Shown one piece after another: positions 1-8,629 of a DNA stretch of 26,438 nt. How positions within the stretch are numbered: position 1 is the first letter of the stretch; each line of letters begins with the position of its first letter. The stretch spans positions 1-26,438 of the forward strand of contig JAFOIR010000057.1 of assembly GCA_017420625.1 (NCBI GenBank). Direction: 5' to 3'. The translations under genes were made by a program, and so were the position numbers. A model generated the notes under the pieces. That model searched no databases and had not been told where the DNA came from. It worked only from the letters and a program-made list of their open reading frames with translations. This DNA comes from Bacillota bacterium. GTDB taxonomy: Bacteria > Bacillota_A > Clostridia > Lachnospirales > Bianqueaceae.

Positions 1-1
1 C

Positions 2-388
2 CGTCTGATTCAGGCTGCCTGCGGAAAACAGTCCGGGGAACTTATCCTGTATCAAGGCCGCGGCCGCGGCACCCATGTGCCTTCTGATCAGAAGACAGCC
101 GCCAAAACCATCAAGGTCCCGCTCGTCCGACTGGATGATCTGGATTTTCCTTTCCCTCCTACCTATCTGAAGATGGACATCGAAGGCAAAGAAAAAGAGG
201 CACTCCTTGGCGCCTCCCGTCTTATCCGTACATACCATCCATTGCTGAATATCGCATGCTATCACCGCAGTGAAGATCTGTTCGTCCTGCCGAAGCTCAT
301 TCATGAACTGTATCCCGGTTACCGGATCTATCTCCGTCGGCACGACTGCTTCCCCTGCTGGGATCTGAATCTTTACTGCTTAATCTGA
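2..388 (+). CDS. FkbM-family methyltransferase, C-terminal part (5' end outside window)
   Basis: The reading frame is open to the left edge of the window, so the start lies upstream; an in-frame GTG at 77 is internal and not a likely start. The visible 128 residues match the C-terminal half of the FkbM class I SAM-dependent methyltransferases. They include the typical VPLVRLDDL strand-turn, then YLKMDIEGKEKEALLGA, which is the family's conserved K-x-D-I-E-G-x-E segment, and finally a WDLNLYC ending. Such enzymes usually O-methylate sugars or polyketides, or act in surface-glycan loci, but the SAM-binding half is not visible and the substrate cannot be told. The stop codon is 12 bases before the next gene, so the two are probably co-transcribed. 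Confidence 0.8.
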   Translation, partial: RLIQAACGKQSGELILYQGRGRGTHVPSDQKTAAKTIKVPLVRLDDLDFPFPPTYLKMDIEGKEKEALLGASRLIRTYHPLLNIACYHRSEDLFVLPKLIHELYPGYRIYLRRHDCFPCWDLNLYCLI

Positions 389-400
389 AAGGAATCTGCT

Positions 401-1147
401 ATGCTCGTTTTATTGATCAGTCTCTTTCTGCTCTTTCTCGGCGCTGTTATGTGTTTCCTTCCCTATGGCATCCGAATGCTTGGCATTCTGGTCATTTTCG
501 CAGGGTTCCTGGTTTTTCTGGGAGGATTTGCCCGTCCGGGAAGGAAACCGTCCAAACGCAGAAAGACGATTGCAGCCGGTATCGCAGCATTTACCGTTCT
601 GGCCATCCTGCTGCTGGATCTTCCGATCATCCGTGATGCTCGTACCGATGCAGAGCCCGGCGCTGACTACCTGATCGTGTTCGGTGCCGGTCTCTTTGGC
701 GATCAGCCGTCCCGTTCCCTGCGTGACCGGCTGGACGCGGCCGTTCAATATCTGGAATCTTCTCCGCATACCAATGTCATTGTATCCGGCGGAAAAGGTC
801 CCGATGAACTGATTACAGAAGCGGAAGCCATGCGGACTTATCTGCTGCAGGCAGGCGTTCATGAAAACCGCATCTTTATGGAGGAGCGGTCCACTTCCAC
901 CAAAGAGAATATCCAGTTTTCGAAAGCTCTGATTCAGTCACAGCCGAACGATACCGGCAAGGAGCTTGATGAACTTTCGATCGTCGTGATCTCCAGTGAA
1001 TACCACCTGCACCGGATCCGCTATCTGGCAAAAAAAGCAGGCCTGTCTGTCCGCTGTATTGCGGCACCGACAAGCCTGTGGTTTCTGAAACTCAATTATT
1101 TTATTCGGGAGATCCCGGCTATGGTCAAAGCGGTTCTCTTCGACTGA
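401..1147 (+). CDS. Membrane-anchored DUF218/YdcF (SanA/ElyC-like) protein
   Basis: This 248-residue protein has two or three hydrophobic segments at the N-terminus (about residues 1-20, 24-45 and 57-76). A DUF218 domain follows from about residue 87. Its hallmarks are ADYLIVFGAG at the first strand, the N-V-I-V-S-G-G-K-G turn, the E-A-E-A-M helix and the R-S-T-S-T-K-E-N active-site-like loop. YdcF/SanA/ElyC proteins are linked to cell-envelope integrity and lipid-carrier or peptidoglycan metabolism, but the reaction is not established. The start is supported by an AAAGGAA ribosome binding site at about 386-392. The gene ends five bases before the convergent serS stop, and I see no hairpin between them. 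A second DUF218 gene, without membrane segments, lies at 15825-16424. Confidence 0.85.
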   Translation: MLVLLISLFLLFLGAVMCFLPYGIRMLGILVIFAGFLVFLGGFARPGRKPSKRRKTIAAGIAAFTVLAILLLDLPIIRDARTDAEPGADYLIVFGAGLFGDQPSRSLRDRLDAAVQYLESSPHTNVIVSGGKGPDELITEAEAMRTYLLQAGVHENRIFMEERSTSTKENIQFSKALIQSQPNDTGKELDELSIVVISSEYHLHRIRYLAKKAGLSVRCIAAPTSLWFLKLNYFIREIPAMVKAVLFD

Positions 1148-1152
1148 TTGGC

Positions 1153-2433
1153 TTAGGGACGCAGCTCGCTTTTCCCTCCCATGTAAGGACGAAGGGCTTC
1201 GGGAATCCGAACGCTGCCGTCAGACCGCAGATTGTTTTCCAGGAAGGCAATGAGCATTCTGGGCGGTGCAACGACGGTATTATTCAGCGTATGGGCAAAG
1301 TATTTGCCTTTTTCTCCGGTGACGCGGATACCCAGACGTCTGGCCTGTGCATCACCGAGATTGGAGCAGCTGCCCACTTCAAAGTATTTCTTCTGTCTGG
1401 GCGACCATGCTTCGACGTCGCAGGACTTGACTTTCAGATCCGCCAGATCACCGGAGCAGCACTCCAGGGTCCGGACCGGAATATCCAGAGAACGGAACAG
1501 TTCGACGGTATAGGACCACATCTTGTTGTACCAATCCCAGCTGTCTTCCGGTTTGCAGACAACGATCATTTCCTGTTTTTCAAATTGATGAATCCGATAG
1601 ACGCCCCGCTCTTCGATGCCGTGGGCGCCTTTTTCTTTGCGGAAACAAGGTGAATAACTGGTAAGCGTCTTGGGCAGGTCTTCTTCCTTTGTCATGGTAT
1701 CAATGAACTTCCCGATCATGGAATGCTCAGAGGTTCCGATCAGATAAAGATCCTCACCCTCGATCTTGTACATCATGGCATCCATCTCGTCGAAGCTCAT
1801 CACACCAGTCACGACGTTGGAACGAATCATAAAGGGAGGTACACAGTAGGTAAATCCCTTGTCGATCATAAAGTCTCTGGCATAGCTGATGACAGCGCTG
1901 TGCAGTCTTGCGATATCGCCCATCAGATAGTAGAATCCGTTGCCAGCTACTTTGCCGGCAGCATCCAGATCGATGCCGTGAAGGCTTTCCATGATCTGGG
2001 TATGATAAGGCACTTCAAATTCCGGAACGACCGGCTCTCCGAATCGTTCGATCTCAACATTTTCCGAATCATCCTTGCCGATCGGCACAGACGGGTCGAT
2101 GATGTTCGGGATCGTCATCATGATCTTCTTAATGCGTGCGGCAAGATCTGTTTCAATGCCTTCCAGCTCGGCCAGGCGTTCAGAGTCTTTGGTCACCTGC
2201 TCCTTGAGAGCCATGGCCTCTTCCTTTTTGCCTTCCCGCATGAGTTTACCGATCTGTCCGGAGATCTTGTTGCGGTTTGCACGAAGATCGTTCGCTTCAC
2301 CGATCGCTCTGCGGTTTTCCTCATCCAGCTGGATGACTTCATCTACCAGGGGAAGCTTATGATCCTGGAATTTATTGCGGATGTTTTGTTTCACGATCTC
2401 CGGGTTTTCCCGGAGGAATTTGATGTCTAACAT
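1153..2433 (-). CDS. serS: Seryl-tRNA synthetase
   Basis: A complete 426-residue class II synthetase that charges tRNA-Ser with serine in the cytoplasm. Residues 1-110 form the long antiparallel coiled-coil tRNA-binding arm, rich in Glu, Lys and Arg. Motif 2 is seen at about 261-290 (F-R-K-E then HGIEERGVYRIHQFEK). Motif 3 is in the C-terminal HTLNNTVVAPPR segment. The substrate loop reads LIGTSEHSM and motif 3 reads NNTVVAPPR, where common bacterial enzymes have a T-A-E-V type loop and N-G-S-G-L-A. This resembles the archaeal/eukaryotic-like subtype also found in some Firmicutes. Only 27 bases separate it from the upstream VWA-like gene, so it is probably read from that gene's promoter. There is no room for a serine T-box leader directly upstream. 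Confidence 0.96.
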   Translation of the reverse strand: MLDIKFLRENPEIVKQNIRNKFQDHKLPLVDEVIQLDEENRRAIGEANDLRANRNKISGQIGKLMREGKKEEAMALKEQVTKDSERLAELEGIETDLAARIKKIMMTIPNIIDPSVPIGKDDSENVEIERFGEPVVPEFEVPYHTQIMESLHGIDLDAAGKVAGNGFYYLMGDIARLHSAVISYARDFMIDKGFTYCVPPFMIRSNVVTGVMSFDEMDAMMYKIEGEDLYLIGTSEHSMIGKFIDTMTKEEDLPKTLTSYSPCFRKEKGAHGIEERGVYRIHQFEKQEMIVVCKPEDSWDWYNKMWSYTVELFRSLDIPVRTLECCSGDLADLKVKSCDVEAWSPRQKKYFEVGSCSNLGDAQARRLGIRVTGEKGKYFAHTLNNTVVAPPRMLIAFLENNLRSDGSVRIPEALRPYMGGKSELRP

Positions 2434-2460
2434 AGTGTCTCCTGTCTTGCTGTCTTTATA

Positions 2461-4233
2461 TTACTCCACTTCCGGAATCGTATGGAATCCGTCACTGGAA
2501 ACCGATACGGTATAGAGCTGCTCATCCAAAGTCAGTTCCACGACGGTTCCCACCTGATCCGCTGTGAAGTAGAAAACTTCATCATTGCCGTACTGTCCTG
2601 TCAGACGAAGCGCGGTATAGCTGACGGTCGGGATCGGGAAGAACTCAGGTTCTGCCACCTCTCCCAGCAGATTTCTGGCTTTCAGCTGAACAGAAGCCAT
2701 CACATCAATACCGTCATATCCGGAAATACCATATGGATCGTAGGTTCCATAGTAAGTGATACCGCTTTTTCCCGGTCTTTCCGGATTCACCAGACGAGTC
2801 TGGAAGCGAAGCGTCATCGCCTCACCGGCAGCCTTATCACGGCCGATCGTCAGAACAAAGTAAGGAAAATCCTCCCATTCAGGACCGTAGTAATGCAGTT
2901 TGTAGTCCTCACCGAAAGCGAAGCAGTAAGTTTCGCCGTATTCGATGTCGGAAGGAACGGCATTCAGCGTGTTGCCGTCGATGGTCAGTGTAACCTTTTC
3001 AGGGTTGGTCTCCATGACAAACCCGGGAGCGAGATAACCTTCCACCGTGCTGCCGGCCTTCAGCGTGACCATCAGCTCATCAGCCAGAACACGCATCAGA
3101 TCTTCCATTACATAATTGCTTTCTGCATTGGGATATTTCTTGACGACGATATGGTAGTCTTCATGCTTCTGAGAAAGTCTGACAAGCTGCTGCTCTTCAC
3201 TTTCGTCCAGTCCGTCAGTCAGTACAACTACATATTTCAGCGCATTGGAGCGACTGATCAGCGCCAGCTCTCCAACCGCCAGATCGAGCACTTCTTCAAA
3301 GGAACGCCCGTCCATGCGAAGAATTCCTTCATGCAGGTTGATTCCACCGCTGGTTAAAAGTCCCTTCAGCTGCTGGATCGAGGTATCGAGATCGATCGTC
3401 GCGTCCTGATGATCATCTTCGATGACGACCATATCCATGGGGGATACGCTCAAAGCTCCGATCTCCATCGATACATTCGAAATGAAATTCCGGTCCAGAT
3501 CAGCCGCCCATGCGGAGAGCTCGTATACTGTCTCATCCAGTGCAGGGATGATACGGATCTTATCGGTCTTGATCGGTCCGTCATTGAGTACGAAACCGCC
3601 CCACATCACAGCGCAGAGCCTTGACTGAAGCTCATAGCCGCCTGCCAGCGCTTCGTAGGAACGATCATAGATCCTTGCCGGCACTTCCACCGTAAGATAC
3701 AGACTTTCGCGTACCGTCATTGCAACTGTAACATATCCGTCATGCGCATCATACGAAATGAGATCTGCGTTGCCGGAGGTGATCTCCACCTCGCCGGTTG
3801 CCGCAAGAACCGGATCAAGCCGCAGGATCAGGGTCATCGTCTTCTCTCCGTTGGCTGCCAGCAGATACTGAATATTATCGTATCCGTAGAACATCTCGGA
3901 CAGATTCATTGTAACGACTTCACGAACCTGAAGATTGTCGCGGGTGCGGATGAATCCATCATTTTCCACCATGGAAAGATGGTAAGCTCCGTCCTCCTCC
4001 GGCTCGACAGGCCGTCCCTGCTCATTGGTCAGGATCTGGCGGACTGTTACGCCGTCCAGCTCAGACGCTTTGGCTTTTTCGGGTAATAAAAACGCCTGGA
4101 ACAATACACAGACAGCCAAAAGGACGGCCCCCAACCTGAGACCTCTGGCAAATGTATGATTCCGGCGATTACCGTTTCGAGCCCGCTGGATCTTTCCAGC
4201 ACTTTGATCGTTCGAACGTATGCAGTTTTTCAT
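2461..4233 (-). CDS. Secreted VWA-like surface protein with degenerate MIDAS
   Basis: This 590-residue protein starts with a basic stretch and one hydrophobic segment (about residues 31-50) ending near an AKAS cleavage-like site, so it is probably exported. Residues about 60-230 are beta-rich and unassigned. Residues about 225-390 resemble a von Willebrand factor A fold, with a GGINLHEGI helix start and a YVVVLTDGLDES strand (D340). The metal site is not normal. The usual D-x-S-x-S is absent (the nearest candidate is DETVY at 233-237), and the conserved Thr of GGTNL is Ile298. The C-terminal 200 residues look like further beta-sandwich material. I see no LPxTG motif or C-terminal membrane anchor. 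The ATG at 4233 follows a purine-rich AAAGG/GGGG stretch. It heads a two-gene unit with serS. Confidence 0.7.
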   Translation of the reverse strand: MKNCIRSNDQSAGKIQRARNGNRRNHTFARGLRLGAVLLAVCVLFQAFLLPEKAKASELDGVTVRQILTNEQGRPVEPEEDGAYHLSMVENDGFIRTRDNLQVREVVTMNLSEMFYGYDNIQYLLAANGEKTMTLILRLDPVLAATGEVEITSGNADLISYDAHDGYVTVAMTVRESLYLTVEVPARIYDRSYEALAGGYELQSRLCAVMWGGFVLNDGPIKTDKIRIIPALDETVYELSAWAADLDRNFISNVSMEIGALSVSPMDMVVIEDDHQDATIDLDTSIQQLKGLLTSGGINLHEGILRMDGRSFEEVLDLAVGELALISRSNALKYVVVLTDGLDESEEQQLVRLSQKHEDYHIVVKKYPNAESNYVMEDLMRVLADELMVTLKAGSTVEGYLAPGFVMETNPEKVTLTIDGNTLNAVPSDIEYGETYCFAFGEDYKLHYYGPEWEDFPYFVLTIGRDKAAGEAMTLRFQTRLVNPERPGKSGITYYGTYDPYGISGYDGIDVMASVQLKARNLLGEVAEPEFFPIPTVSYTALRLTGQYGNDEVFYFTADQVGTVVELTLDEQLYTVSVSSDGFHTIPEVE

Positions 4234-4295
4234 TTGTCCCCGTTTCCTTTCCCCCCACCTCGTTTCTTCTATATGTAAAAGGGGAAATTTATCTA

Positions 4296-4324
4296 ATTAT
4301 ATACGAATTATGCGTACTGTGCAA
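4296..4324 (-). promoter_or_regulatory. Sigma-A type promoter of the VWA-like/serS unit
   Basis: Read on the minus strand, TTGCAC (4319-4324) is followed by exactly 17 bases and then a perfect TATAAT (4296-4301). Transcription would begin near 4288, giving a leader of about 55 bases before the ATG at 4233. The leader is too short for a T-box or other large riboswitch. Confidence 0.75.
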
Positions 4325-4326
4325 GC

Positions 4327-4355
4327 AAAAATTCTGAATATATACAGGTTTTTTC
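4327..4355 (-). terminator. Possible weak terminator after the MBL-fold gene
   Basis: On the minus strand, just past the MBL-gene stop, an A-run, CTG, an AT-rich centre, CAG and a T-run form an imperfect, AT-rich inverted repeat ending in five T. It lies just upstream of the VWA promoter, where a terminator would be expected. The stem is weak, so this is tentative. Confidence 0.3.
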
Positions 4356-4370
4356 CATTTTTCACTGCGT

Positions 4371-5039
4371 TCATTCATAATATTTCTTTTCTCTTCCGAC
4401 ACTGGTCAGTCCGGAGTGTCCGCTGTACAGGATCACCTGATGCGGCAATGTCAGTACTCTTGATCGGATGCTCTGAAAAAGGACTTTTCCGTCTCCGCCC
4501 GGGAAGCGGTCATTACCGTAACCGCCGCCCTCAAAAATCGTATCGCCTACAAAGCAGACTGCCTCTTCTTCGCTGTACCAGAGACATGAATCTTCTGTAT
4601 GTCCGGGCGTATGAATCAGCTGAAGACCGAGTTTGCCTTCTTCCAGAAAGACCGTTTCACCATCTTTCAGGTAGGTAACACAGACCGCCGGTTCCTGAAG
4701 ATGTATTTCGCGGCCGAACCCTTTGGAGAGATTCCAGTACGGATCGGTCAGATATTTTTTGGCATTTTCATGAGCATAAACGGAAGCACTCCGGCCTTCT
4801 TCCCTGCGAACAGCTGACAGAAAGTCTTCGGCTCCACCAATATGATCGAAATGTCCGTGCGTCAGAAGGATGGCTTCGATCGTCCATCCTTTTTCCTTTG
4901 CCAGGTGAAAAAGCGCTTCCCCCTGGCTTCCGGGATCGATCAGAAAACCGTGTCCTGTCTCATCGTCCACGAAGAAATAGGCATTTTCTGTGATCATGCC
5001 GTGTGTCTGTACGCCGTATACCATAAATCTGTCCCTCAT
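4371..5039 (-). CDS. MBL-fold metallo-hydrolase (glyoxalase II-like)
   Basis: A complete 222-residue metallo-beta-lactamase-fold protein of the short glyoxalase II/YcbL type. It has the metal motif HGHFDH at 61-66, a third histidine in HTPGHTEDS (H147), the bridging aspartate in VGDTIFEGG (D166) and a final histidine in LYSGHSG (H208), so both zinc sites look complete. Such proteins hydrolyse thioesters such as S-lactoylglutathione analogues, or other small substrates, in the cytoplasm; the substrate here is unknown. The ATG at 5039 directly abuts the TAG of the upstream FAD-oxidoreductase gene, so translation is very probably coupled. It is the last gene of a four-gene unit. Confidence 0.9.
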   Translation of the reverse strand: MRDRFMVYGVQTHGMITENAYFFVDDETGHGFLIDPGSQGEALFHLAKEKGWTIEAILLTHGHFDHIGGAEDFLSAVRREEGRSASVYAHENAKKYLTDPYWNLSKGFGREIHLQEPAVCVTYLKDGETVFLEEGKLGLQLIHTPGHTEDSCLWYSEEEAVCFVGDTIFEGGGYGNDRFPGGDGKVLFQSIRSRVLTLPHQVILYSGHSGLTSVGREKKYYE

Positions 5040-6782
5040 CTATGCATTCCTATAAGCGCGGACACCGAAGATCTTCGGTGTAGGTGTTCCATATGTGCCT
5101 GAAAATTCGATCAGGATCTCATCGGCTGTGACAGGCGTTTCGGGAATGATCCTCACAAAGCGATGATAGTTCTCTTCGAATTTCTGTACGTGAACGATCT
5201 TCCCTTTCAGAAGAAACGTACAGCAAAGATTCCGGATCAGTTCCGGCGGTGTGCCGGCCGGTTCGGTTCGAAGCTGTATCTCGGAAAGACTGATCGTCAG
5301 CTGTCTTGACAGATTTGAATCCAGCAGGATCTGCAGTTCATGGATCTTTTCTTCTTTTTCCAGGCTAAAGCGGATCCAGCCTTCCTTGCCAGCACTCTGG
5401 AAAAAGTTTCCTTCTTTCCCAACAGTACGTGTGTAGGATCCGATGACATTTTCGACACCAGCTGAAGAAAACGCCGGCGATGAAGTGATCCTGGCGCGTA
5501 TCAGAGGATCATGGACACCGTCGTAAGCGATTCCCGGAAGATAGACATCCTCCCGGATAAGGCGCTGCTGCAGTTCGTGAATTTTCGTCTGTCCGATCTG
5601 CCTTGGACTCATACTGTATCTGACTGCCATCGCGGCGGCTTGGCCTACCGCCTGCCCTCCTGCAGCGCACGTCGCCATCACGCGGCTGGAAGCAAAAGCT
5701 CCCGGCGTCGTGCTGATATCCCGTCCGGCCATCATGAGATTTTCGATATTGCGCGAATAATAACAGCGATAAGGGATCGCATAGACGTCCTCCATCAGCT
5801 GTGTATGATTGGGCGGCAATTGAAGGTTGGAAAACCCTTCGATCGTGTGTACATCGATCGGCCAGCCTCCGTAGGCGACGGTATCCGGAAAGCGGGCTCC
5901 CAGAAGGCAGTCCTCTTCCGTCAGCTGATAATCACCCAGGATCCGGCGGCTCTCTCGTTTCCCGGGAAGGAATCCTACCCACTCGAGTTCATAGTTCTGT
6001 GCACCATGGTCTGCGCCGTTTTTGATATGATCCCATACACCATAAACAGACTTGAGTAATTCGTCGCGTATCTTCTCCGCGTCGCGGATCGTATCCATTT
6101 CTCCGCCGCCCAGTTCGATCCACCAGTAACCGGAGGAAATCTCCTTATGATCGCGTCCCTTCATTGCTTCCTCGGAGAAAGTATACGCCCAGAAGGGCTT
6201 GATGAACGGGACCGGATGCCCCATGTCACGTGCCTTGAACATCAGGGTATTTCCCATCGTCTCCCGGCTTTTCATTACCTCGGCACCGGCAAGATCCGCG
6301 ATCGTGGCATCCCCGGTGGCGTCAACAAAGACCGCAGCGGAAAATGTATATTCTGTTTCACTGGTCAGCTGAATCCCTCGAACCTGTTTGATGCGGCGCT
6401 CATATCCGTCTTCCTGTATCAGTTGTTCCGCCTGTACCTCTGTTATATGTGTATTCAGAAACAGTGTCAGATTTTCCTGAAAAGCAGCCTTTTCCCACAG
6501 GATCGCATCAAAGATCGACCAGACGTTCTCGGGATTTCTCCGCTTGTGCTCCAGGAAGATTTCTTCCAGGATCCCGGTCTCCCTTGCATTGGGTCTGGTT
6601 CCGTGATGATCGGCACCGCAGATATGCATCCGGATCTCTGAACTGGCATTGCCGCCGAGCATCGGCCGGTTCTGAATCAGAGCTGTTTTTGCGCCGGCCC
6701 GCGCAGACTGGATGGCGCAGCAAAGACCGGCCAGGCCTCCGCCTATGACGGCTACATCAAATTCGCTCCTGATCTTGTTCAT
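5040..6782 (-). CDS. FAD-dependent oxidoreductase (FAD_oxidored family) with C-terminal beta domain
   Basis: A 580-residue protein. The dinucleotide-binding motif VAVIGGGLAG lies at 10-19. It is followed by an LGGNASSEIR segment and, further on, FVDATGDATIADLAG, the second FAD contact typical of the PF12831 group. NLMMAGRDIS and ASSRVMATCAAGGQAVG near residues 400-440 complete the FAD site. The last 120 residues look like a galactose-binding-type beta-sandwich, which would fit a carbohydrate substrate, but this is inference. I chose the ATG at 6782 because a GGAGG sits six bases upstream and the protein then begins just before the FAD motif; a longer in-frame start at 7004 would run deep into the upstream gene. 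It overlaps that gene by 26 bases. Confidence 0.88.
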   Translation of the reverse strand: MNKIRSEFDVAVIGGGLAGLCCAIQSARAGAKTALIQNRPMLGGNASSEIRMHICGADHHGTRPNARETGILEEIFLEHKRRNPENVWSIFDAILWEKAAFQENLTLFLNTHITEVQAEQLIQEDGYERRIKQVRGIQLTSETEYTFSAAVFVDATGDATIADLAGAEVMKSRETMGNTLMFKARDMGHPVPFIKPFWAYTFSEEAMKGRDHKEISSGYWWIELGGGEMDTIRDAEKIRDELLKSVYGVWDHIKNGADHGAQNYELEWVGFLPGKRESRRILGDYQLTEEDCLLGARFPDTVAYGGWPIDVHTIEGFSNLQLPPNHTQLMEDVYAIPYRCYYSRNIENLMMAGRDISTTPGAFASSRVMATCAAGGQAVGQAAAMAVRYSMSPRQIGQTKIHELQQRLIREDVYLPGIAYDGVHDPLIRARITSSPAFSSAGVENVIGSYTRTVGKEGNFFQSAGKEGWIRFSLEKEEKIHELQILLDSNLSRQLTISLSEIQLRTEPAGTPPELIRNLCCTFLLKGKIVHVQKFEENYHRFVRIIPETPVTADEILIEFSGTYGTPTPKIFGVRAYRNA

Positions 6783-7707
6783 CCTGATCCTCCAATGGTC
6801 CCAGCTCGTTCTCCAGATAAGCACGAATCTGAGGTTCGATCCAGTAACTGAATCCCGTCTTCTTTTCTGCGCTGCGGTCAAGTCGCTTCTCCTGCCGTCG
6901 GATCCTCGTATAGTCTTTGGCACCGTCAAACTGACTTTCCCAGGTATCAGCGAACACATAGTCAAACTCGCCCGGCTGAACTTTTCGAAGATAATCAAAA
7001 GCATCCGCTTCGATGATACGTATTTTTGCCCGAAGCGGGAAACGCGGCAGCAGGTATTCCTTGAACAACCGGATGATTTCTCCGGAATATTCGACGATCA
7101 CGATTTCACGTACGGTTTCTTCCTGTGCGAGAAGAAACGGAAAATATCCAAGTCCCAGTCCAAGCACCAGCATCCGGCACTCTTTCCTGCCCTGTACCAA
7201 TGCTCTGGCGTGCCTGATCGGTTCTTTCAGCGTATTCATCTCCGATGGACAGATACTCATCCAGGGGATCTGTTCTTCATAGACGGCCGGAAAACTTACG
7301 CTTCGCGGGAAAAAGCCGATCCGGGGTACCATCAGTTTCTCTTTGGCCGCTCTTTCCGAAAGCTCACTCGTTTTCGGTGCATCATAGGCAAAAAGTTCTC
7401 CTGCTTCATACCGAACCTTTGCCAGAGTAAAACGTCCGCAGACTGTTTTTTCCGGCAGATCCCTCATGGCTCGGATATAAGGATCCTGTTCGAATTCATC
7501 CGGAGAAAGACATCGCACTTCTTCTTCCAGCTCATCCAGAAACAGCTTTGAGTCAGAACCTTCGGAAGAGAAAAAAGTCCGGGAGATAAGTTCCCGGACT
7601 TTTGAAGACTCTGCTCTTCCTGGCAGCACCGGAGCCGTAGAACCGATCCATTCCTGAATCTGTGCCGTCAAGCTGATGGAATCATCTCTGTTCATTTTAT
7701 CACTCAT
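6757..7707 (-). CDS. Spermidine-synthase-like SAM-dependent methyltransferase
   Basis: This 316-residue protein has a Rossmann methyltransferase core in its second half. Motif I is MLVLGLGLGYFPF (GLGLG 183-187), the acidic end of strand 2 is IVIVEYS (E206), motif II-like IIEADAFDYL follows, and FDYVFADTWES (about 248-258) is the strand 4 region. The layout resembles spermidine-synthase-like proteins of the fused-membrane or orphan type rather than a true aminopropyltransferase. The first 120 residues have no domain I recognise. The ATG at 7707 is preceded by GAAGGAT at a fair distance and lies 14 bases after the stop of the methionine aminopeptidase gene. Substrate unknown. Confidence 0.75.
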   Translation of the reverse strand: MSDKMNRDDSISLTAQIQEWIGSTAPVLPGRAESSKVRELISRTFFSSEGSDSKLFLDELEEEVRCLSPDEFEQDPYIRAMRDLPEKTVCGRFTLAKVRYEAGELFAYDAPKTSELSERAAKEKLMVPRIGFFPRSVSFPAVYEEQIPWMSICPSEMNTLKEPIRHARALVQGRKECRMLVLGLGLGYFPFLLAQEETVREIVIVEYSGEIIRLFKEYLLPRFPLRAKIRIIEADAFDYLRKVQPGEFDYVFADTWESQFDGAKDYTRIRRQEKRLDRSAEKKTGFSYWIEPQIRAYLENELGPLEDQDEQDQERI

Positions 7708-7721
7708 TTTAATCCTTCGGT

Positions 7722-8591
7722 CTACCAGCAGAGAACCTCACAGCCATTCTCCGTTACCGTGACCAGAATCTCCCACTGGGCAGACGGGCGCCCGTCCTGC
7801 GTATAGATGGTCCACCCGTTATCTTCATCGCAGTAGATCTCCGGTCTTCCCATGTTTACCATAGGCTCGATCGTAAAGGTCAGTCCAGGCACCAGCAGCA
7901 TGCCGGTTCCCGGATCAGAAACAAAGCTGACCCAGGGATCCTCATGGAACTCGAGACCGATCCCGTGTCCGCCGATCTCCCGTACAACACTGTATCCGTG
8001 CGCTTTTGCATAGGCATTGACTGCCGCACCGACATCACCCAGATATCCATAGGGTTTGACTGCTTTAAGTCCCTGCTCAACGCATTCCTTCGTTACTTCG
8101 ACCAGCCGGCGCTTGTCTTCCGATACCTCGCCGATCAGGAACATCCGTGAGGAGTCGCTGAAATAACCATCCAGGATCGTCGAAACATCCACATTGATGA
8201 TATCTCCGTCTTTCAGGATGATATCCGGATCCGGGATTCCGTGACATACTTCGTCGTTGATCGAAGTACAGACACTCTTGGGAAATCCTTCATAGTCCAG
8301 CGGTGCAGGAATCGCACCGGCAAGGGTCGTGACTTCATAGATGATATCATCGATATCCTGCGTACTCATACCGGCTTTGATGACTTCCGCCACTGCGTCC
8401 AGACACGCCATGTTGATCCGGGCAGATTTTTTGATTCCTTCGATCTGTTCGGGTGTCTTTAAAAGTTTATGGGGCGGTACCAGAGCACCGATATCACGGT
8501 ACATCCGGACTTTCTCGTCCTGAGCCATATGACATTTTTTGTACTTTCTTCCGCTGCCGCACCAGCAGGGATCGTTTGGGCTGATTTTCAT
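7722..8591 (-). CDS. map: Type I methionine aminopeptidase with N-terminal SEC-C zinc motif
   Basis: A 289-residue enzyme removing the initiator methionine from new proteins. Residues 7-23 carry a SEC-C zinc motif (C9, C11, C20, H21), which is known from the C-terminus of SecA and from a subset of bacterial MetAPs. The pita-bread catalytic domain follows. All five metal ligands are present (D135, D146, H209, E242, E274), as is the substrate-binding His117 in CHGIP. I placed the start at 8591, where GAGAGG lies six bases before ATG and the SEC-C motif follows at once; a start at 8627 would add twelve residues with no support. It is the first gene of a unit running to 4371. Confidence 0.94.
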   Translation of the reverse strand: MKISPNDPCWCGSGRKYKKCHMAQDEKVRMYRDIGALVPPHKLLKTPEQIEGIKKSARINMACLDAVAEVIKAGMSTQDIDDIIYEVTTLAGAIPAPLDYEGFPKSVCTSINDEVCHGIPDPDIILKDGDIINVDVSTILDGYFSDSSRMFLIGEVSEDKRRLVEVTKECVEQGLKAVKPYGYLGDVGAAVNAYAKAHGYSVVREIGGHGIGLEFHEDPWVSFVSDPGTGMLLVPGLTFTIEPMVNMGRPEIYCDEDNGWTIYTQDGRPSAQWEILVTVTENGCEVLCW

Positions 8592-8629
8592 GAAAAACCT
8601 CTCTGTAGATGAGATGAAAAGAAACAATC

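Noticed and set aside
2434..2460. T-box or serine-responsive leader for serS
   Set aside because: Only 27 bases separate serS from the upstream gene and the leader at the unit's own promoter is about 55 bases, too short for a T-box.
2482..3357. 291-residue plus-strand open frame opposite the VWA-like gene
   Set aside because: Antisense to the exported protein whose signal peptide, promoter and ribosome binding site are all visible.
6783..7004. Longer N-terminus for the FAD oxidoreductase (start at 7004)
   Set aside because: It would overlap the methyltransferase gene by about 250 bases. The GGAGG before ATG 6782 and the family start just before the FAD motif support the shorter form.
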